Assembly (NCBI GenBank): GCA_965224535.1
Contig: CBDCZR010000027.1
Coordinates: 372,001 to 436,000, forward strand
DNA: 64,000 bases
Source: JBCDHN01 sp965224535
GTDB taxonomy: Bacteria > Verrucomicrobiota > Verrucomicrobiia > Verrucomicrobiales > DEV007
Direction of reading: 5' to 3'
Numbering within the stretch: position 1 is the first letter of the stretch; each line of letters starts with the position of its first letter. Of this stretch, positions 15,250 through 23,865 are shown in pieces. The position numbers and the translations under genes are program-made. The notes beneath the pieces were generated by a model, which searched no databases, was not told the origin of the DNA, and was given only the letters and a program-made list of their open reading frames with translations.

Positions 15250-16506
15250 ATGCGATACGTTTCCGTCCTATTCCTACTTCCCTGTCTTGGCTTTGCCGAA
15301 AACTGGCCTCAGTTTCGCGGTCCGAACGCCCAAGGCGTCGCTTCCGAAACCAATTTCCCCACCGAGTGGAGCGACACGACGAATGTGAAGTGGAAAATCC
15401 AGCCGCCAGGCCAAGGTTTTTCCAGCCCGATCATTTGGGGTGACAAGTTGTTCATCACGTCGTTCTCCGGCTATGGCGAACGCATCGAAGATCCCGGCGA
15501 TCCGGCGGATTTGGTGCGTCACCTCATCTGCATCGACAAGAACACCGGCGAGACGCTTTGGAAGAAGGACGTGCCGAATCGTGGTAATGTGCGGCCCTAC
15601 GAAAAAGCGATGACGAATGTCGGTTACGCCGCGCACACGCCGGTGACGGATGGCGAGCGGGTCTACTGCTTTTTCGCGACGCACGGCGTGGTGGTTTTCG
15701 ACATGAACGGGCGTCAGCTTTGGGATGCCGGTCCTTACGAATTCATCCCGAGCAGCTACGGTTCCGCGGCGTCGCCTGTGGTTTTTGAGAATTTGCTGAT
15801 CGTGAACGCGAGCATGGAGGAGGAGATGGTGGTTGCGTTCGACAAGACGAGCGGGCGCGAGGTTTGGCGGATTCCCAACATCAAGGCCTCCTACACGACG
15901 CCGGTTTTGGCGGGCAAGGTGATGATCGTCAGCGGCCATCAGAGAGCGTGGGCATTCGATCCGAAAACGGGTGAGTTGAAGTGGGAATTTCACAACAAGC
16001 GTAACGGCTATATTGTGCCGGTGGCGCTCTACGATGGCGGTGATGAGGTTTACATTCACGGTTCTGGCGATCACGCCTTGGCCGCGGTTCTGGTGAACAG
16101 CAGCGGGACGGTGGAAGTACCGCGTTGGGCTGCGAAACCGCGCGCTTCGCCAATGGCCTCGGGCGTGTTGCATGATGGTCACATCTACTCCTTCGATTGG
16201 CTCTTCAATTCAATCCGCGCGAGCGATGGTGAGGTGCTCAACGAGCAAAAGTTTGCGCGGCCGCCGGGGACTCGCTTCGATGTCGGAGGGCGGATTCGAT
16301 CGTCGATGTTGCTGGCGGGGGATGTGGTTTACATGACGGACGCAAGTGGCAGAACCGTGCTCTTTCGCGGGACGACGGACATTGAGGTGATCGCGATGAA
16401 CCGTTTTGAAAGCGAGCAGACAAAGGTGCATTCGGCGTCAATCGCGCCGAGCGACGGGAAACTTTACTTTCGTACGCCGGATTCGCTCTATTGTATCGGG
16501 CAATGA
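15250..16506 (+). CDS. Secreted PQQ-like beta-propeller protein
   Basis: A 418-residue protein. The ATG at 15250 follows aaggtggg and gives a short signal peptide (MRYVSVLFLLPCLGFA). The mature start ENWPQFRGPNAQGV is the typical opening of outer-membrane-type PQQ-like propellers of planctomycetes and verrucomicrobia. Blade motifs include IDKNTGETLWKKDV, VVVFDMNGRQLW, VAFDKTSGREVWRI and WAFDPKTGELKWEF. Such proteins often act as scaffolds or lectin-like folds rather than PQQ enzymes. It is the first gene of an operon with the SUMF1-LRR gene (ATGA overlap). A decayed copy lies at 31036-32301. Confidence 0.9.
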   Translation: MRYVSVLFLLPCLGFAENWPQFRGPNAQGVASETNFPTEWSDTTNVKWKIQPPGQGFSSPIIWGDKLFITSFSGYGERIEDPGDPADLVRHLICIDKNTGETLWKKDVPNRGNVRPYEKAMTNVGYAAHTPVTDGERVYCFFATHGVVVFDMNGRQLWDAGPYEFIPSSYGSAASPVVFENLLIVNASMEEEMVVAFDKTSGREVWRIPNIKASYTTPVLAGKVMIVSGHQRAWAFDPKTGELKWEFHNKRNGYIVPVALYDGGDEVYIHGSGDHALAAVLVNSSGTVEVPRWAAKPRASPMASGVLHDGHIYSFDWLFNSIRASDGEVLNEQKFARPPGTRFDVGGRIRSSMLLAGDVVYMTDASGRTVLFRGTTDIEVIAMNRFESEQTKVHSASIAPSDGKLYFRTPDSLYCIGQ

Positions 16507-18854
16507 ATCGAATCGTCTACTTGGCAATGTCGTCGTTGCTCGCGGTAAGCGCCGCGGCGCAGGAATCGGCGACGAATTCGCTCGGCATGGAGCTTGTGCC
16601 GGTGCGCGAAGGCGTTTTTCGCATGGGACGGCCGGCGGGCGGCCGGTTCCAGGAGGTGATGGAGGTGGATCACCCGAGGCGTTATGGTTCGGACGAAGCG
16701 CCGTCGCATTTGGTGGCGATCACGAAGCCGTTTTGGATCGCGAAGCACGAGGTGACGGTGGGGCAGTTCGCGCAGTTTGTCGAGGCGACTGGTTATGTCA
16801 CGACGGCGGAGAAATCCGGCCGCGGGGCGATTGGTTGGCTGCTGGAACCGGGTGAGCCGATCGCTACCGCGGCGCATCATCGGCCGTTCGAGCAGAAGGC
16901 GGAGTGTAGCTGGAAATCGCCTGGCTTCGCGCAGACGCCGCGGCATCCGGTCGTGTGTGTGAGTTGGGAGGACGCGCAGGCGTTTTGCCGGTGGCTTAGC
17001 GAAAAAGAGAACGCAACCTACCGGCTGCCGACCGAGGCGGAGTGGGAATACGCGGCGCAGGCTCAAAGCGACACGATCTACCATTTTGGCGACGAGTATC
17101 GCGGGCAGATTCATCGTTTTGCCAATATCGCGGATGCGGATGCTGAGGCGGCTCATCGCGGGTTGGCGATGCACAGTTGGTACGTCAACGGGCCGGGCGA
17201 TGGCGCGGTTTGCACGGCTGAGGTCGGTCGGTATGCGGCGAATCCGTGGGGGTTGCACGACACGTTGGGCAACGTTTGGGAATGGTGTCAGGATCGCTAT
17301 GACGAGAACGCCTACAGCCGCGCCAAGGAGACGCGCAATCGCCTGCGCGAGCCGGTTTTTGACCCCGTGGTGACGGAGCGCTGGAATCCGGCGGAGGGCT
17401 ACGATTGGCGCAACATCCGCGGGGGTGCCTGGAACGTGTCGCCAGGCATTTGCCGGGCACAGACGCGCGCCTACCTGGAGGCGAAGGAGGCGGCGTGCTA
17501 CGTAGGATTCCGCGTGATCCGCGAAGGCTCTGCTGAGCAGCTTGCGGCAGGCGAGGCGTGGGCCGAGAAGTGGAAATCGGCGCGCCAGGTGGTGTTTGCG
17601 GCGCCGAACAGCGAGTGTCGTGCGGAGGGCGGAAATTGGCTCTCGGTCAGTTTTTTCCGCGGGGCGCCGGACGGGATTTTCGCGCGTTTGCCGGATTTAC
17701 CGCGTTTGCGCTTTTTGCGTTTCGATGGCCGGGATCGGCTAACGCCTGAGGTGATCGGTCACATCGCCAAAATCCCCGCGTTGCGTAGCCTGGAGATCTA
17801 CAATTGCGATTCCGGCGCGCCGGCCGAGGCCTACGCGCAGCTTGCGGCGCTGGACGAGCTGACCGGTTTGGCGCTGAGCAGCGAGACGAACCTAACGCCG
17901 GAGTTGTTGCGCACGTTTCCCTGCCTACCGCGGCTCACCCGGCTGCGTTTCGGCAACCCGAATTTTGGCGATGCGGAGATTCTCGCGGCGCTGACCGAGG
18001 TTGAGTTTTCGCGGCTGGAAACGTTGAATTTGGAGGCTTGTCAGGCCAACGGAACGTCCCTCAGCGCGTTTCGCGGTGCGCCGTTGCGCGAATTGCGCCT
18101 GAATCGGCTCAACGACGAGGGCGCGGCGCTGGCGGCGCAGTTCTCGGGGCTCGAGATTCTGATCGCGCGCGAGCCGCAACTGACCGGCGCGGGGTTGGCC
18201 CAGCTCGCGCGTTTGCCGAAACTGCGCGAACTCGGCTTAGCTCGTCTCGACGGGCTGGGCGATGCGGATTTGGCAACGTTAGGGTCGATGAAGCAGCTCA
18301 CCGAGTTGAACCTGGGCGGCTCGCAGGCCGGGGACGCTACCGCGGCGGCGTTGCGTGGCCTGGTCCTGCTGGAGTTGACGATCGGCAACCCGAATTTGAC
18401 CGACGAAGGGATGAAGCACATCGGCTCGATCGCCTCCCTGCGCCAAAGGCTGGTGATCGGCGAAAGCGCGAAAGTGACCGAGGCCGGCATTCGTCACCTC
18501 TGGGCGCCAAAGTGGCTGGAGGATCTGAGTTTGCAGATGCCGAGCGGAATCACGGGGAAGAATTTCGACGTCGTAGCGGATTTACCGCGTTTGCGCAGGA
18601 TCCACATCGCAAGTCGCGATTTTACGGACGAGGGGCTGCGTTACCTCGGCTACTTGCCGCAGCTTCAACAGGTGACGCTCGGCACCTACCGCGGCGGCGG
18701 ACCGGCTGGAGTCACCGACGCCGGGCTACTCTTGCTCGCGGAGGCGCCGAAACTGCGGACGGTGGAGATTCATCGGGGTTCGGCGGTTACGGAGGCGGGT
18801 ATTGCGAGGTTCAAAGAGGTCCGGCCGCAGGTGGAGGTGAAGGTTCAGCGTTAG
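16503..18854 (+). CDS. SUMF1-type domain fused to leucine-rich repeats, copy 1
   Basis: A 783-residue secreted protein (signal peptide IVYLAMSSLLAVSAAAQ). Residues about 20-345 form a formylglycine-generating-enzyme-like domain: FWIAKHEVTVGQFAQFVE, YRLPTEAEWEYAAQ, LGNVWEWCQDRYD, NIRGGAWNVSPG, CYVGFRVI. The closely spaced cysteine pair used by true FGE oxidases is not seen, so it is probably a binding or structural variant. Residues about 390-780 carry degenerate leucine-rich repeats with LTDEGMKHIG and VTEAGIRHLW type units. Start ATG overlaps the preceding stop (ATGA). A paralogue sits at 25902. Confidence 0.88.
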   Translation: MNRIVYLAMSSLLAVSAAAQESATNSLGMELVPVREGVFRMGRPAGGRFQEVMEVDHPRRYGSDEAPSHLVAITKPFWIAKHEVTVGQFAQFVEATGYVTTAEKSGRGAIGWLLEPGEPIATAAHHRPFEQKAECSWKSPGFAQTPRHPVVCVSWEDAQAFCRWLSEKENATYRLPTEAEWEYAAQAQSDTIYHFGDEYRGQIHRFANIADADAEAAHRGLAMHSWYVNGPGDGAVCTAEVGRYAANPWGLHDTLGNVWEWCQDRYDENAYSRAKETRNRLREPVFDPVVTERWNPAEGYDWRNIRGGAWNVSPGICRAQTRAYLEAKEAACYVGFRVIREGSAEQLAAGEAWAEKWKSARQVVFAAPNSECRAEGGNWLSVSFFRGAPDGIFARLPDLPRLRFLRFDGRDRLTPEVIGHIAKIPALRSLEIYNCDSGAPAEAYAQLAALDELTGLALSSETNLTPELLRTFPCLPRLTRLRFGNPNFGDAEILAALTEVEFSRLETLNLEACQANGTSLSAFRGAPLRELRLNRLNDEGAALAAQFSGLEILIAREPQLTGAGLAQLARLPKLRELGLARLDGLGDADLATLGSMKQLTELNLGGSQAGDATAAALRGLVLLELTIGNPNLTDEGMKHIGSIASLRQRLVIGESAKVTEAGIRHLWAPKWLEDLSLQMPSGITGKNFDVVADLPRLRRIHIASRDFTDEGLRYLGYLPQLQQVTLGTYRGGGPAGVTDAGLLLLAEAPKLRTVEIHRGSAVTEAGIARFKEVRPQVEVKVQR

Positions 18855-18934
18855 TCCGAGGGGCTTCGCGGGCTACCGCGTTAGATTGGCGCGCCGATCT
18901 TCAGCTCACTCCCGGTGAAAAATCTGCTTTTCAT

Positions 18935-18962
18935 GTGGCAAAAAATGGGTATTTTTTGCCAC
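18935..18962 (+). promoter_or_regulatory. Candidate AbiEi operator
   Basis: Perfect inverted repeat gtggcaaaaaat-gggt-attttttgccac, 18 bp upstream of the TTG start at 18981. AbiEi antitoxins are known to repress their own operon by binding inverted repeats at the promoter. A tataaa box overlaps the start region. Confidence 0.65.
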
Positions 18963-18980
18963 AAACCCTCGAACTATAAA

Positions 18981-19598
18981 TTGACACAATCAACACATTA
19001 TAAGCTACTTAGCCGAATTTACGGAAAAGGCAGGGGTTGGGTGCTTACTCCAAATGACTTCAAAGACTTGGGAAACCAGAAAGCAGTATCAATGGCACTC
19101 TCCCGACTCGTTGAAAAGGAGACAATTCGCCGCTTAGCCCGAGGCCTTTACGATTACCCGCGTGCCAGCCGACTCGTTGGGCTCGTTTCCCCAAGCCCAG
19201 ACGAGATCGCGCAGGCTTTAGCACGGGAATCGGCCTCAAAAATTCAGCCATCCGGAGCCTACGCAGCAAATTTGCTCGGCCTTACCGAGCAGGTTCCAGC
19301 GAAAATTGTGTTCCTAACCGATGGGGCAACTCGCAAGGTGACGATTGGAAATCAACAAATTCAGCTCAAGCAAACGACGCCCAAAAACATGCAAACGGCA
19401 GGTCGCATTAGTGGCCTTGTTATCCAAGCCTTGCGCTTTCTTGGGAAGTCGCAAGTTGATGAAAACCATGTGGAAAACCTCCGCTCCCGCCTGACGGCCC
19501 CGGAAAAACAGCAATTGGTGAAGGATATTCGCTTTGCACCTGTCTGGATTGGGGAGATATTTAATGATCTTGTTAGGGAGCCTGACAACGAATCATGA
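18981..19598 (+). CDS. abiEi: AbiEi antitoxin (type IV toxin-antitoxin)
   Basis: About 205 residues. The winged-helix N-terminus (LLSRIYGKGRGWVLTPNDF...AVSMALSRLVEKETIRRLARGLYDYPR) and the C-terminal antitoxin domain (IQPSGAYAANLLGLTEQVPAKIVFLTDGATR) are classic AbiEi. An in-frame GTG at 18915 exists, but it would place the palindrome inside the gene; the TTG at 18981 starts just before the conserved helix. It overlaps the toxin gene as ATGA. The role is to neutralise AbiEii and repress the operon. The pair sits between the SUMF1-LRR gene and DUF1592, probably a horizontally gained insertion. Confidence 0.9.
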   Translation: MTQSTHYKLLSRIYGKGRGWVLTPNDFKDLGNQKAVSMALSRLVEKETIRRLARGLYDYPRASRLVGLVSPSPDEIAQALARESASKIQPSGAYAANLLGLTEQVPAKIVFLTDGATRKVTIGNQQIQLKQTTPKNMQTAGRISGLVIQALRFLGKSQVDENHVENLRSRLTAPEKQQLVKDIRFAPVWIGEIFNDLVREPDNES

Positions 19599-20950
19599 AC
19601 ACACTGATCCAGGAAGAGAAGAAGGAGCGACTTTTAGTTTTTGAGGAAACCGCCGCCCGATGCGGGCTGGATGCGCATTTGGTGGAGAAGGATTTTTGGG
19701 TCTGCTGGACGCTTCGTTTCATCTTCCAAAACAAAGCGTTCGGTGAATATTTCACCTTTCGAGGGGGGACGTCCCTTTCCAAAGCATTTGGATGTATCCA
19801 GCGCTTTTCGGAGGATATTGATTTGGCGATTTCTCGGGAATGGCTTGGCGTCGTGCAGGGCGATCCAGGGTCTGATCCCACGGTTAAAGAACTCAGCAAG
19901 AGTCAACGCGACAACAGAATTAAGTCACTCAAAAGGAAGTGTCGTAAGCAGATTGGTGACGTGTTTTTGCTGGCGCTAGATCAGGCGGTTCGCGAAGCAA
20001 CAGGAAGCTCCGAAGGCTGGAAACTGGAATGTCTTTCAGAAAAGAACAAGCCTGATACCGTTCTCTTTCACTTCCCAACTACGGTTGATTTTCCGGCTTC
20101 GAGTTACAACAAACCAACCGTAAAGATCGAAATCAGCCCGAAAGCCGAGCGCGAGCCGTCTGAATCCCGACCGATTTCATCATTTGTAGCAGAGCAGTTT
20201 CCCGACCTCATGTCTGACGGCAGTTTTCAAGTCGAGACCTTGCTTCCAACTCGTACCTTTTGGGAAAAAGCCGCGGCGGTTCACGAACAAAACACTCTTG
20301 ATGGAAACGTTCGGGAACACTATTCGCGACACTACTACGATTTGATGTGCCTCGTTCGCTCAGGTTATGTCGATTTCGCAATTTTCGATAAAGTCATGAC
20401 TGATCGTGCGGATTGGCATCCGTCCCGTCACGTAAATCACCTGGACCTGAAGCCAGAGAGCCTGATCTTGCGTCCTCCCCCTAATAAGCTGCAGAACTGG
20501 AAACGGGACTACGATGGCATGCAAATTATGTTCTTTGAGACTCCACCTCCATTCGATGAAGTCGTAGATGAGATTTGCAAATTCCAGGAGCAGTTCGTGC
20601 CCTCTCCCTCTGGAAAGACCAAAAGCCAGCGGTCTAAAAAACGGCGCATCCCTTCTAAGAAAAAGGCTGGGAAGCCAAAATCGCCTACAAAGAGATCGGT
20701 TGGGCCATCCTTGGCTTTTGGCTCCCTAAAGACGACAATCCAACCAACCGACAAGCTGGTTCGTAATGTCGCCAAAATCGAACGCAAGGGAAGAATGACT
20801 CCTCTCAAGATTGCCGAAGAGCTGGGGCTCGAAGTAACCCGAAACGGTCCGGCAACGGTAAAATACCGGAAAACTATCCTAACAAGTGCAGAATGGCGTA
20901 AAGTGGTCGAGAAATGTCGCTCGTTGCGACGGCAGTTGGGTTTAATTTGA
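19595..20950 (+). CDS. abiEii: AbiEii toxin, nucleotidyltransferase
   Basis: 451 residues. The nucleotidyltransferase core is intact: FRGGTSLSKAFG (about 55-66) with the GGTSLSK motif, SEDIDLAIS (about 72-80) with the DxD metal pair, then KIEISPKAEREP and TFWEKAAAVHE. AbiEii enzymes stop growth during phage infection; related toxins add nucleotides to tRNA. The C-terminus carries an unusual lysine-rich linker (KKRRIPSKKKAGKPKSPTKR, about 350-370) and a small basic domain of about 75 residues not typical of the family, possibly for nucleic-acid binding. Confidence 0.9.
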   Translation: MNTLIQEEKKERLLVFEETAARCGLDAHLVEKDFWVCWTLRFIFQNKAFGEYFTFRGGTSLSKAFGCIQRFSEDIDLAISREWLGVVQGDPGSDPTVKELSKSQRDNRIKSLKRKCRKQIGDVFLLALDQAVREATGSSEGWKLECLSEKNKPDTVLFHFPTTVDFPASSYNKPTVKIEISPKAEREPSESRPISSFVAEQFPDLMSDGSFQVETLLPTRTFWEKAAAVHEQNTLDGNVREHYSRHYYDLMCLVRSGYVDFAIFDKVMTDRADWHPSRHVNHLDLKPESLILRPPPNKLQNWKRDYDGMQIMFFETPPPFDEVVDEICKFQEQFVPSPSGKTKSQRSKKRRIPSKKKAGKPKSPTKRSVGPSLAFGSLKTTIQPTDKLVRNVAKIERKGRMTPLKIAEELGLEVTRNGPATVKYRKTILTSAEWRKVVEKCRSLRRQLGLI

Positions 20951-21067
20951 ATATCACTTTGACCCGAACGATTCAGACCCACCCACTCCAAGCTCCAATA
21001 GATTAGCGATTTTAATGTTGGCGAAATTGCGAAAGAAAACCCCGGTAGACGCGGATACGTGTAAGTG

Positions 21068-23572
21068 ATGCCCCTCCGTTTTGTCTTCCTGTTGATCGCT
21101 CCGTTTGCGTGGGCCGCCGATTTTGACGCCGACATCCAGCCGTTCCTCGAAAAACACTGCGTCAAGTGCCACGGCCCCGACCGGCAACGCGGTAACTTGC
21201 GGCTCGACACCCTAACGAGCGATTTCAGCCAATCGCGCACGGCCGCGGCCTGGATCGAAGTGCGCGACAACCTCAACCTCGGCGAAATGCCGCCTGACGA
21301 TGAACCTCAGCCGAAAGCGGACGAGGTGATCGCGGTATCGCGCTGGATCGCCGAAAACCTGCGCGCGATGCACGCCAGCGCCAACAGCACGGGCGGGCGG
21401 CGGTTGCTCCGCAGGCTTAGCCGGACGGAGTATGCCAACACGGTGCGCGATTTGCTCGCGGTTACGTTTGTCGAAGGCGCGCGGCCGGAGGATGTGTTGC
21501 CGCCGGATGGCAAGTTGGAAGGGTTCAACAAGGTGAGCAAGGCGCTGTTGCTCGATCCCTCGCTGCTGGAGGATTATTTCGAGACGGCCAAGCTCGTGGC
21601 CGGTCGCGCGGTACGGACGCGGCCCGATCCGGTGCCGCGGATGACAACTCGGTTTCACTACAAGGACCTCCGCCACCGGCCGGAGCGATATTACCAGCGT
21701 GCTGAGAACGGCTTTTTCCTCTACCGCAGCAGCCTCAAGGACGATGGCGGGCTGGTTCTGCCGTTTTCCCAGGTCGTTGGGAAGAATTTGCCGGTTGCGG
21801 GTCGTTACAACGTTAGGCTCAAGGCGGGCGCGAGCGGTGGGGAGGCTAACCAACCGGTTTACGTCGATGTGATGCGTGGGGCGAAGCGTAAGCGGCTGCA
21901 TCTCACCGCGCCGGTGGATGCGCCCGAGGTTTATGAGTGGACCGAGAGCTTCGATCCGTTGGTGAGCGCGTCGTTTCAGGTGAGTTTTGTGCGTGGGGAA
22001 GAGCATTTTCGGGCACAGGAGGCGCGCAGGCTGATTGGCGACCGGGCCGCGGAGCATTTTCGCGCCGGGCGAACGGGCGAGGCGACGCGGCTGAGGGGAA
22101 TTGGGATGGCGGAAGGGTCGCTGTTGGCGGCGGGCATCCCAGGCGCCGCCGCGAAGCCGCACATGGTGGATCGCAGCAAGTTACCGCGGGCGTTTTTGGA
22201 GTGGATCGAGATCGAGGGGCCAATCCAAGAGCCGTTTCCGCCCGCAAGCACGCAGTTGCTTTTTCACGAAGGCTGGGATGATCCTGACAAACACACCATC
22301 GGCTACGCTGAGGCGATTTTGGCGCGGTTGTTGCCCCGGGCGTTTCGGCGGCCGGTGACGCCGGACGAAGTAGCGGGCTATCGCGAGATCGTGGTGGCGG
22401 AGTTGGCGGTCGGGGAGCGTTTTGAAGCGGCGCTCAAGGCTGGGTTGGTGGCGATTCTGTGCTCGCCGGAGTTTTTGTTTCTGTTAGAGCCGGAGGAAAT
22501 CCGAAACTCGAAATCCGAAATCCGAAAACTGAGCGAGTTTGAGCTGGCGACTCGGCTTTCCTACTTTTTGTGGAGTTCGATGCCGGACGACGAGTTGCTC
22601 GCGCTAGCGGGGCGCGGGGAATTGACGCGAAACCTGGACGCGCAGGTAACGCGCATGTTGGCCAATTCAAAATCGGAGGCGTTGGTGAGTGATTTCGCGC
22701 GTCAGTGGCTCAAAGTCGATGAGTTCAGCCGCTTTCGGCCCGACGAGGGGATTTATCGCCAAAGTTTCCACGCTCCTGCGTTCGGCGGAATCATCTCCGC
22801 GATCGAGGAAGAAGCTTACGCATTCTTCAGAGAGATCCTGTGTAGCGACGAATCGGTCCTGAATTTTCTCGATTCCGATTGGACGATGGCGAACGGCCAG
22901 TTGGCGAAATACTACGGAATTCCCGGCGTCCAGGGCGAGGCGTTTCGACGCGTGAGTTTGCCCGCGGATTCGCCGCGCGGCGGGCTGATGGGGATGGCCG
23001 GGGTGCATCTCTGGGGCGCTGACGGCGCGCGGACCAAGCCAGTGGAGCGCGGTAAGTACCTGCTCAGCGTGTTGTTCAACGATCCACCCGATCCGCCGCC
23101 GCCGAACGCGGGCGAAGTCGAGCCTAACGTGCGAGGAGAGCGGCTTACCGTGCGCGAGCGGCTGTTGCAGCATCAGCAGATCGAGGCGTGTGCCGGGTGT
23201 CACCGGACGATTGATCCCTACGGCTTAGCATTGGAAAATTTCAATGCGGTAGGCCTGTGGCGCGATTTTCAGGATGGCGAGGACAACCAACTCTGGCATC
23301 GCAACCCGCCGCCGATCGTGACCGAAGGGCGGTTGCCGAATGGGACCGAGTTTTCGACATTCGCCGAGTTCAAGGCGGCGATTACCGCGCAGGGGAAGCG
23401 GTTTGAGCGCGGCTTGGCGGAGAAGATGCTGACCTACGCCTTGGGACGCATGTTAGAGCCTGCCGACGATGCTACGATTCAGGAATTGGTCGGGCAGATG
23501 GGCGATAACGGGCGCACGCTCAGCTCGCTAATTCGCGGAATCGTTCGGAGTGAGGCCTTTCAAACCAAGTGA
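21068..23572 (+). CDS. DUF1592-type c-heme protein, copy 1
   Basis: 834 residues, exported (signal peptide PLRFVFLLIAPFAWA). Domain order: PSCyt1 c-heme site CVKCH (about 34-38), DUF1587 (RRLSRTEYANTVRDLL), a CBM-like insertion, DUF1595 (ARLLPRAFRRPVTPDEVAGY), DUF1592 (FELATRLSYFLWSSMPDDEL), DUF1588 (GVHLWGADGARTKPVERGKY, FNDPPDPPPPNAGE), a second heme-like CAGCH, and DUF1585 to the end. These proteins are planctomycete/verrucomicrobial hallmarks thought to work in extracellular polymer oxidation with DUF1552 partners. A 28-bp heptamer array adds a short loop (EIRNSKSEIRKL). Close paralogue of 28367-30892. GTG at 21065 is an alternative start. Confidence 0.93.
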   Translation: MPLRFVFLLIAPFAWAADFDADIQPFLEKHCVKCHGPDRQRGNLRLDTLTSDFSQSRTAAAWIEVRDNLNLGEMPPDDEPQPKADEVIAVSRWIAENLRAMHASANSTGGRRLLRRLSRTEYANTVRDLLAVTFVEGARPEDVLPPDGKLEGFNKVSKALLLDPSLLEDYFETAKLVAGRAVRTRPDPVPRMTTRFHYKDLRHRPERYYQRAENGFFLYRSSLKDDGGLVLPFSQVVGKNLPVAGRYNVRLKAGASGGEANQPVYVDVMRGAKRKRLHLTAPVDAPEVYEWTESFDPLVSASFQVSFVRGEEHFRAQEARRLIGDRAAEHFRAGRTGEATRLRGIGMAEGSLLAAGIPGAAAKPHMVDRSKLPRAFLEWIEIEGPIQEPFPPASTQLLFHEGWDDPDKHTIGYAEAILARLLPRAFRRPVTPDEVAGYREIVVAELAVGERFEAALKAGLVAILCSPEFLFLLEPEEIRNSKSEIRKLSEFELATRLSYFLWSSMPDDELLALAGRGELTRNLDAQVTRMLANSKSEALVSDFARQWLKVDEFSRFRPDEGIYRQSFHAPAFGGIISAIEEEAYAFFREILCSDESVLNFLDSDWTMANGQLAKYYGIPGVQGEAFRRVSLPADSPRGGLMGMAGVHLWGADGARTKPVERGKYLLSVLFNDPPDPPPPNAGEVEPNVRGERLTVRERLLQHQQIEACAGCHRTIDPYGLALENFNAVGLWRDFQDGEDNQLWHRNPPPIVTEGRLPNGTEFSTFAEFKAAITAQGKRFERGLAEKMLTYALGRMLEPADDATIQELVGQMGDNGRTLSSLIRGIVRSEAFQTK
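22500..22527 (+). repeat. Four-unit heptamer array inside DUF1592 copy 1
   Basis: The units are tccgaaa, ctcgaaa, tccgaaa, tccgaaa. The paralogue at 28367 lacks it. The insertion falls in a loop between DUF1595 and DUF1592 and preserves the frame. Confidence 0.8.
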
Positions 23573-23865
23573 CTCCCCTTTGGACTGCGGCAGCCCGCTG
23601 CCGCTTTCGAGGCCGGCGCAGCCTGCTGCGCAGGGCAGGGGTGAATGGGACGTCGAATGGCCGGGGGAGCCTTTTGACGATGGCCCGGCAGCAGGGCTGC
23701 CTCACCGACGACGCGGTAGGCGGCGGGAAGCTGCTCATTTGTATCGGGAAGTGAACCCTCCTCGCAGCAGATCCGGGCGCAAATCAACCCTCGAATCTTG
23801 CCAGAAAATGTGAAAGATTTCCGCTTCCGCAGGTGAACTTTAGCAAAACAAACCAACTTATCGCG
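23573..23865 (+). other. Intergenic leader of the DUF1552 gene
   Basis: About 290 bp. It begins with gc-rich hairpin words (gcggcagcccgctgccgc) typical of a REP-like unit. The remainder has no visible gene and should hold the DUF1552 promoter. Confidence 0.45.
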
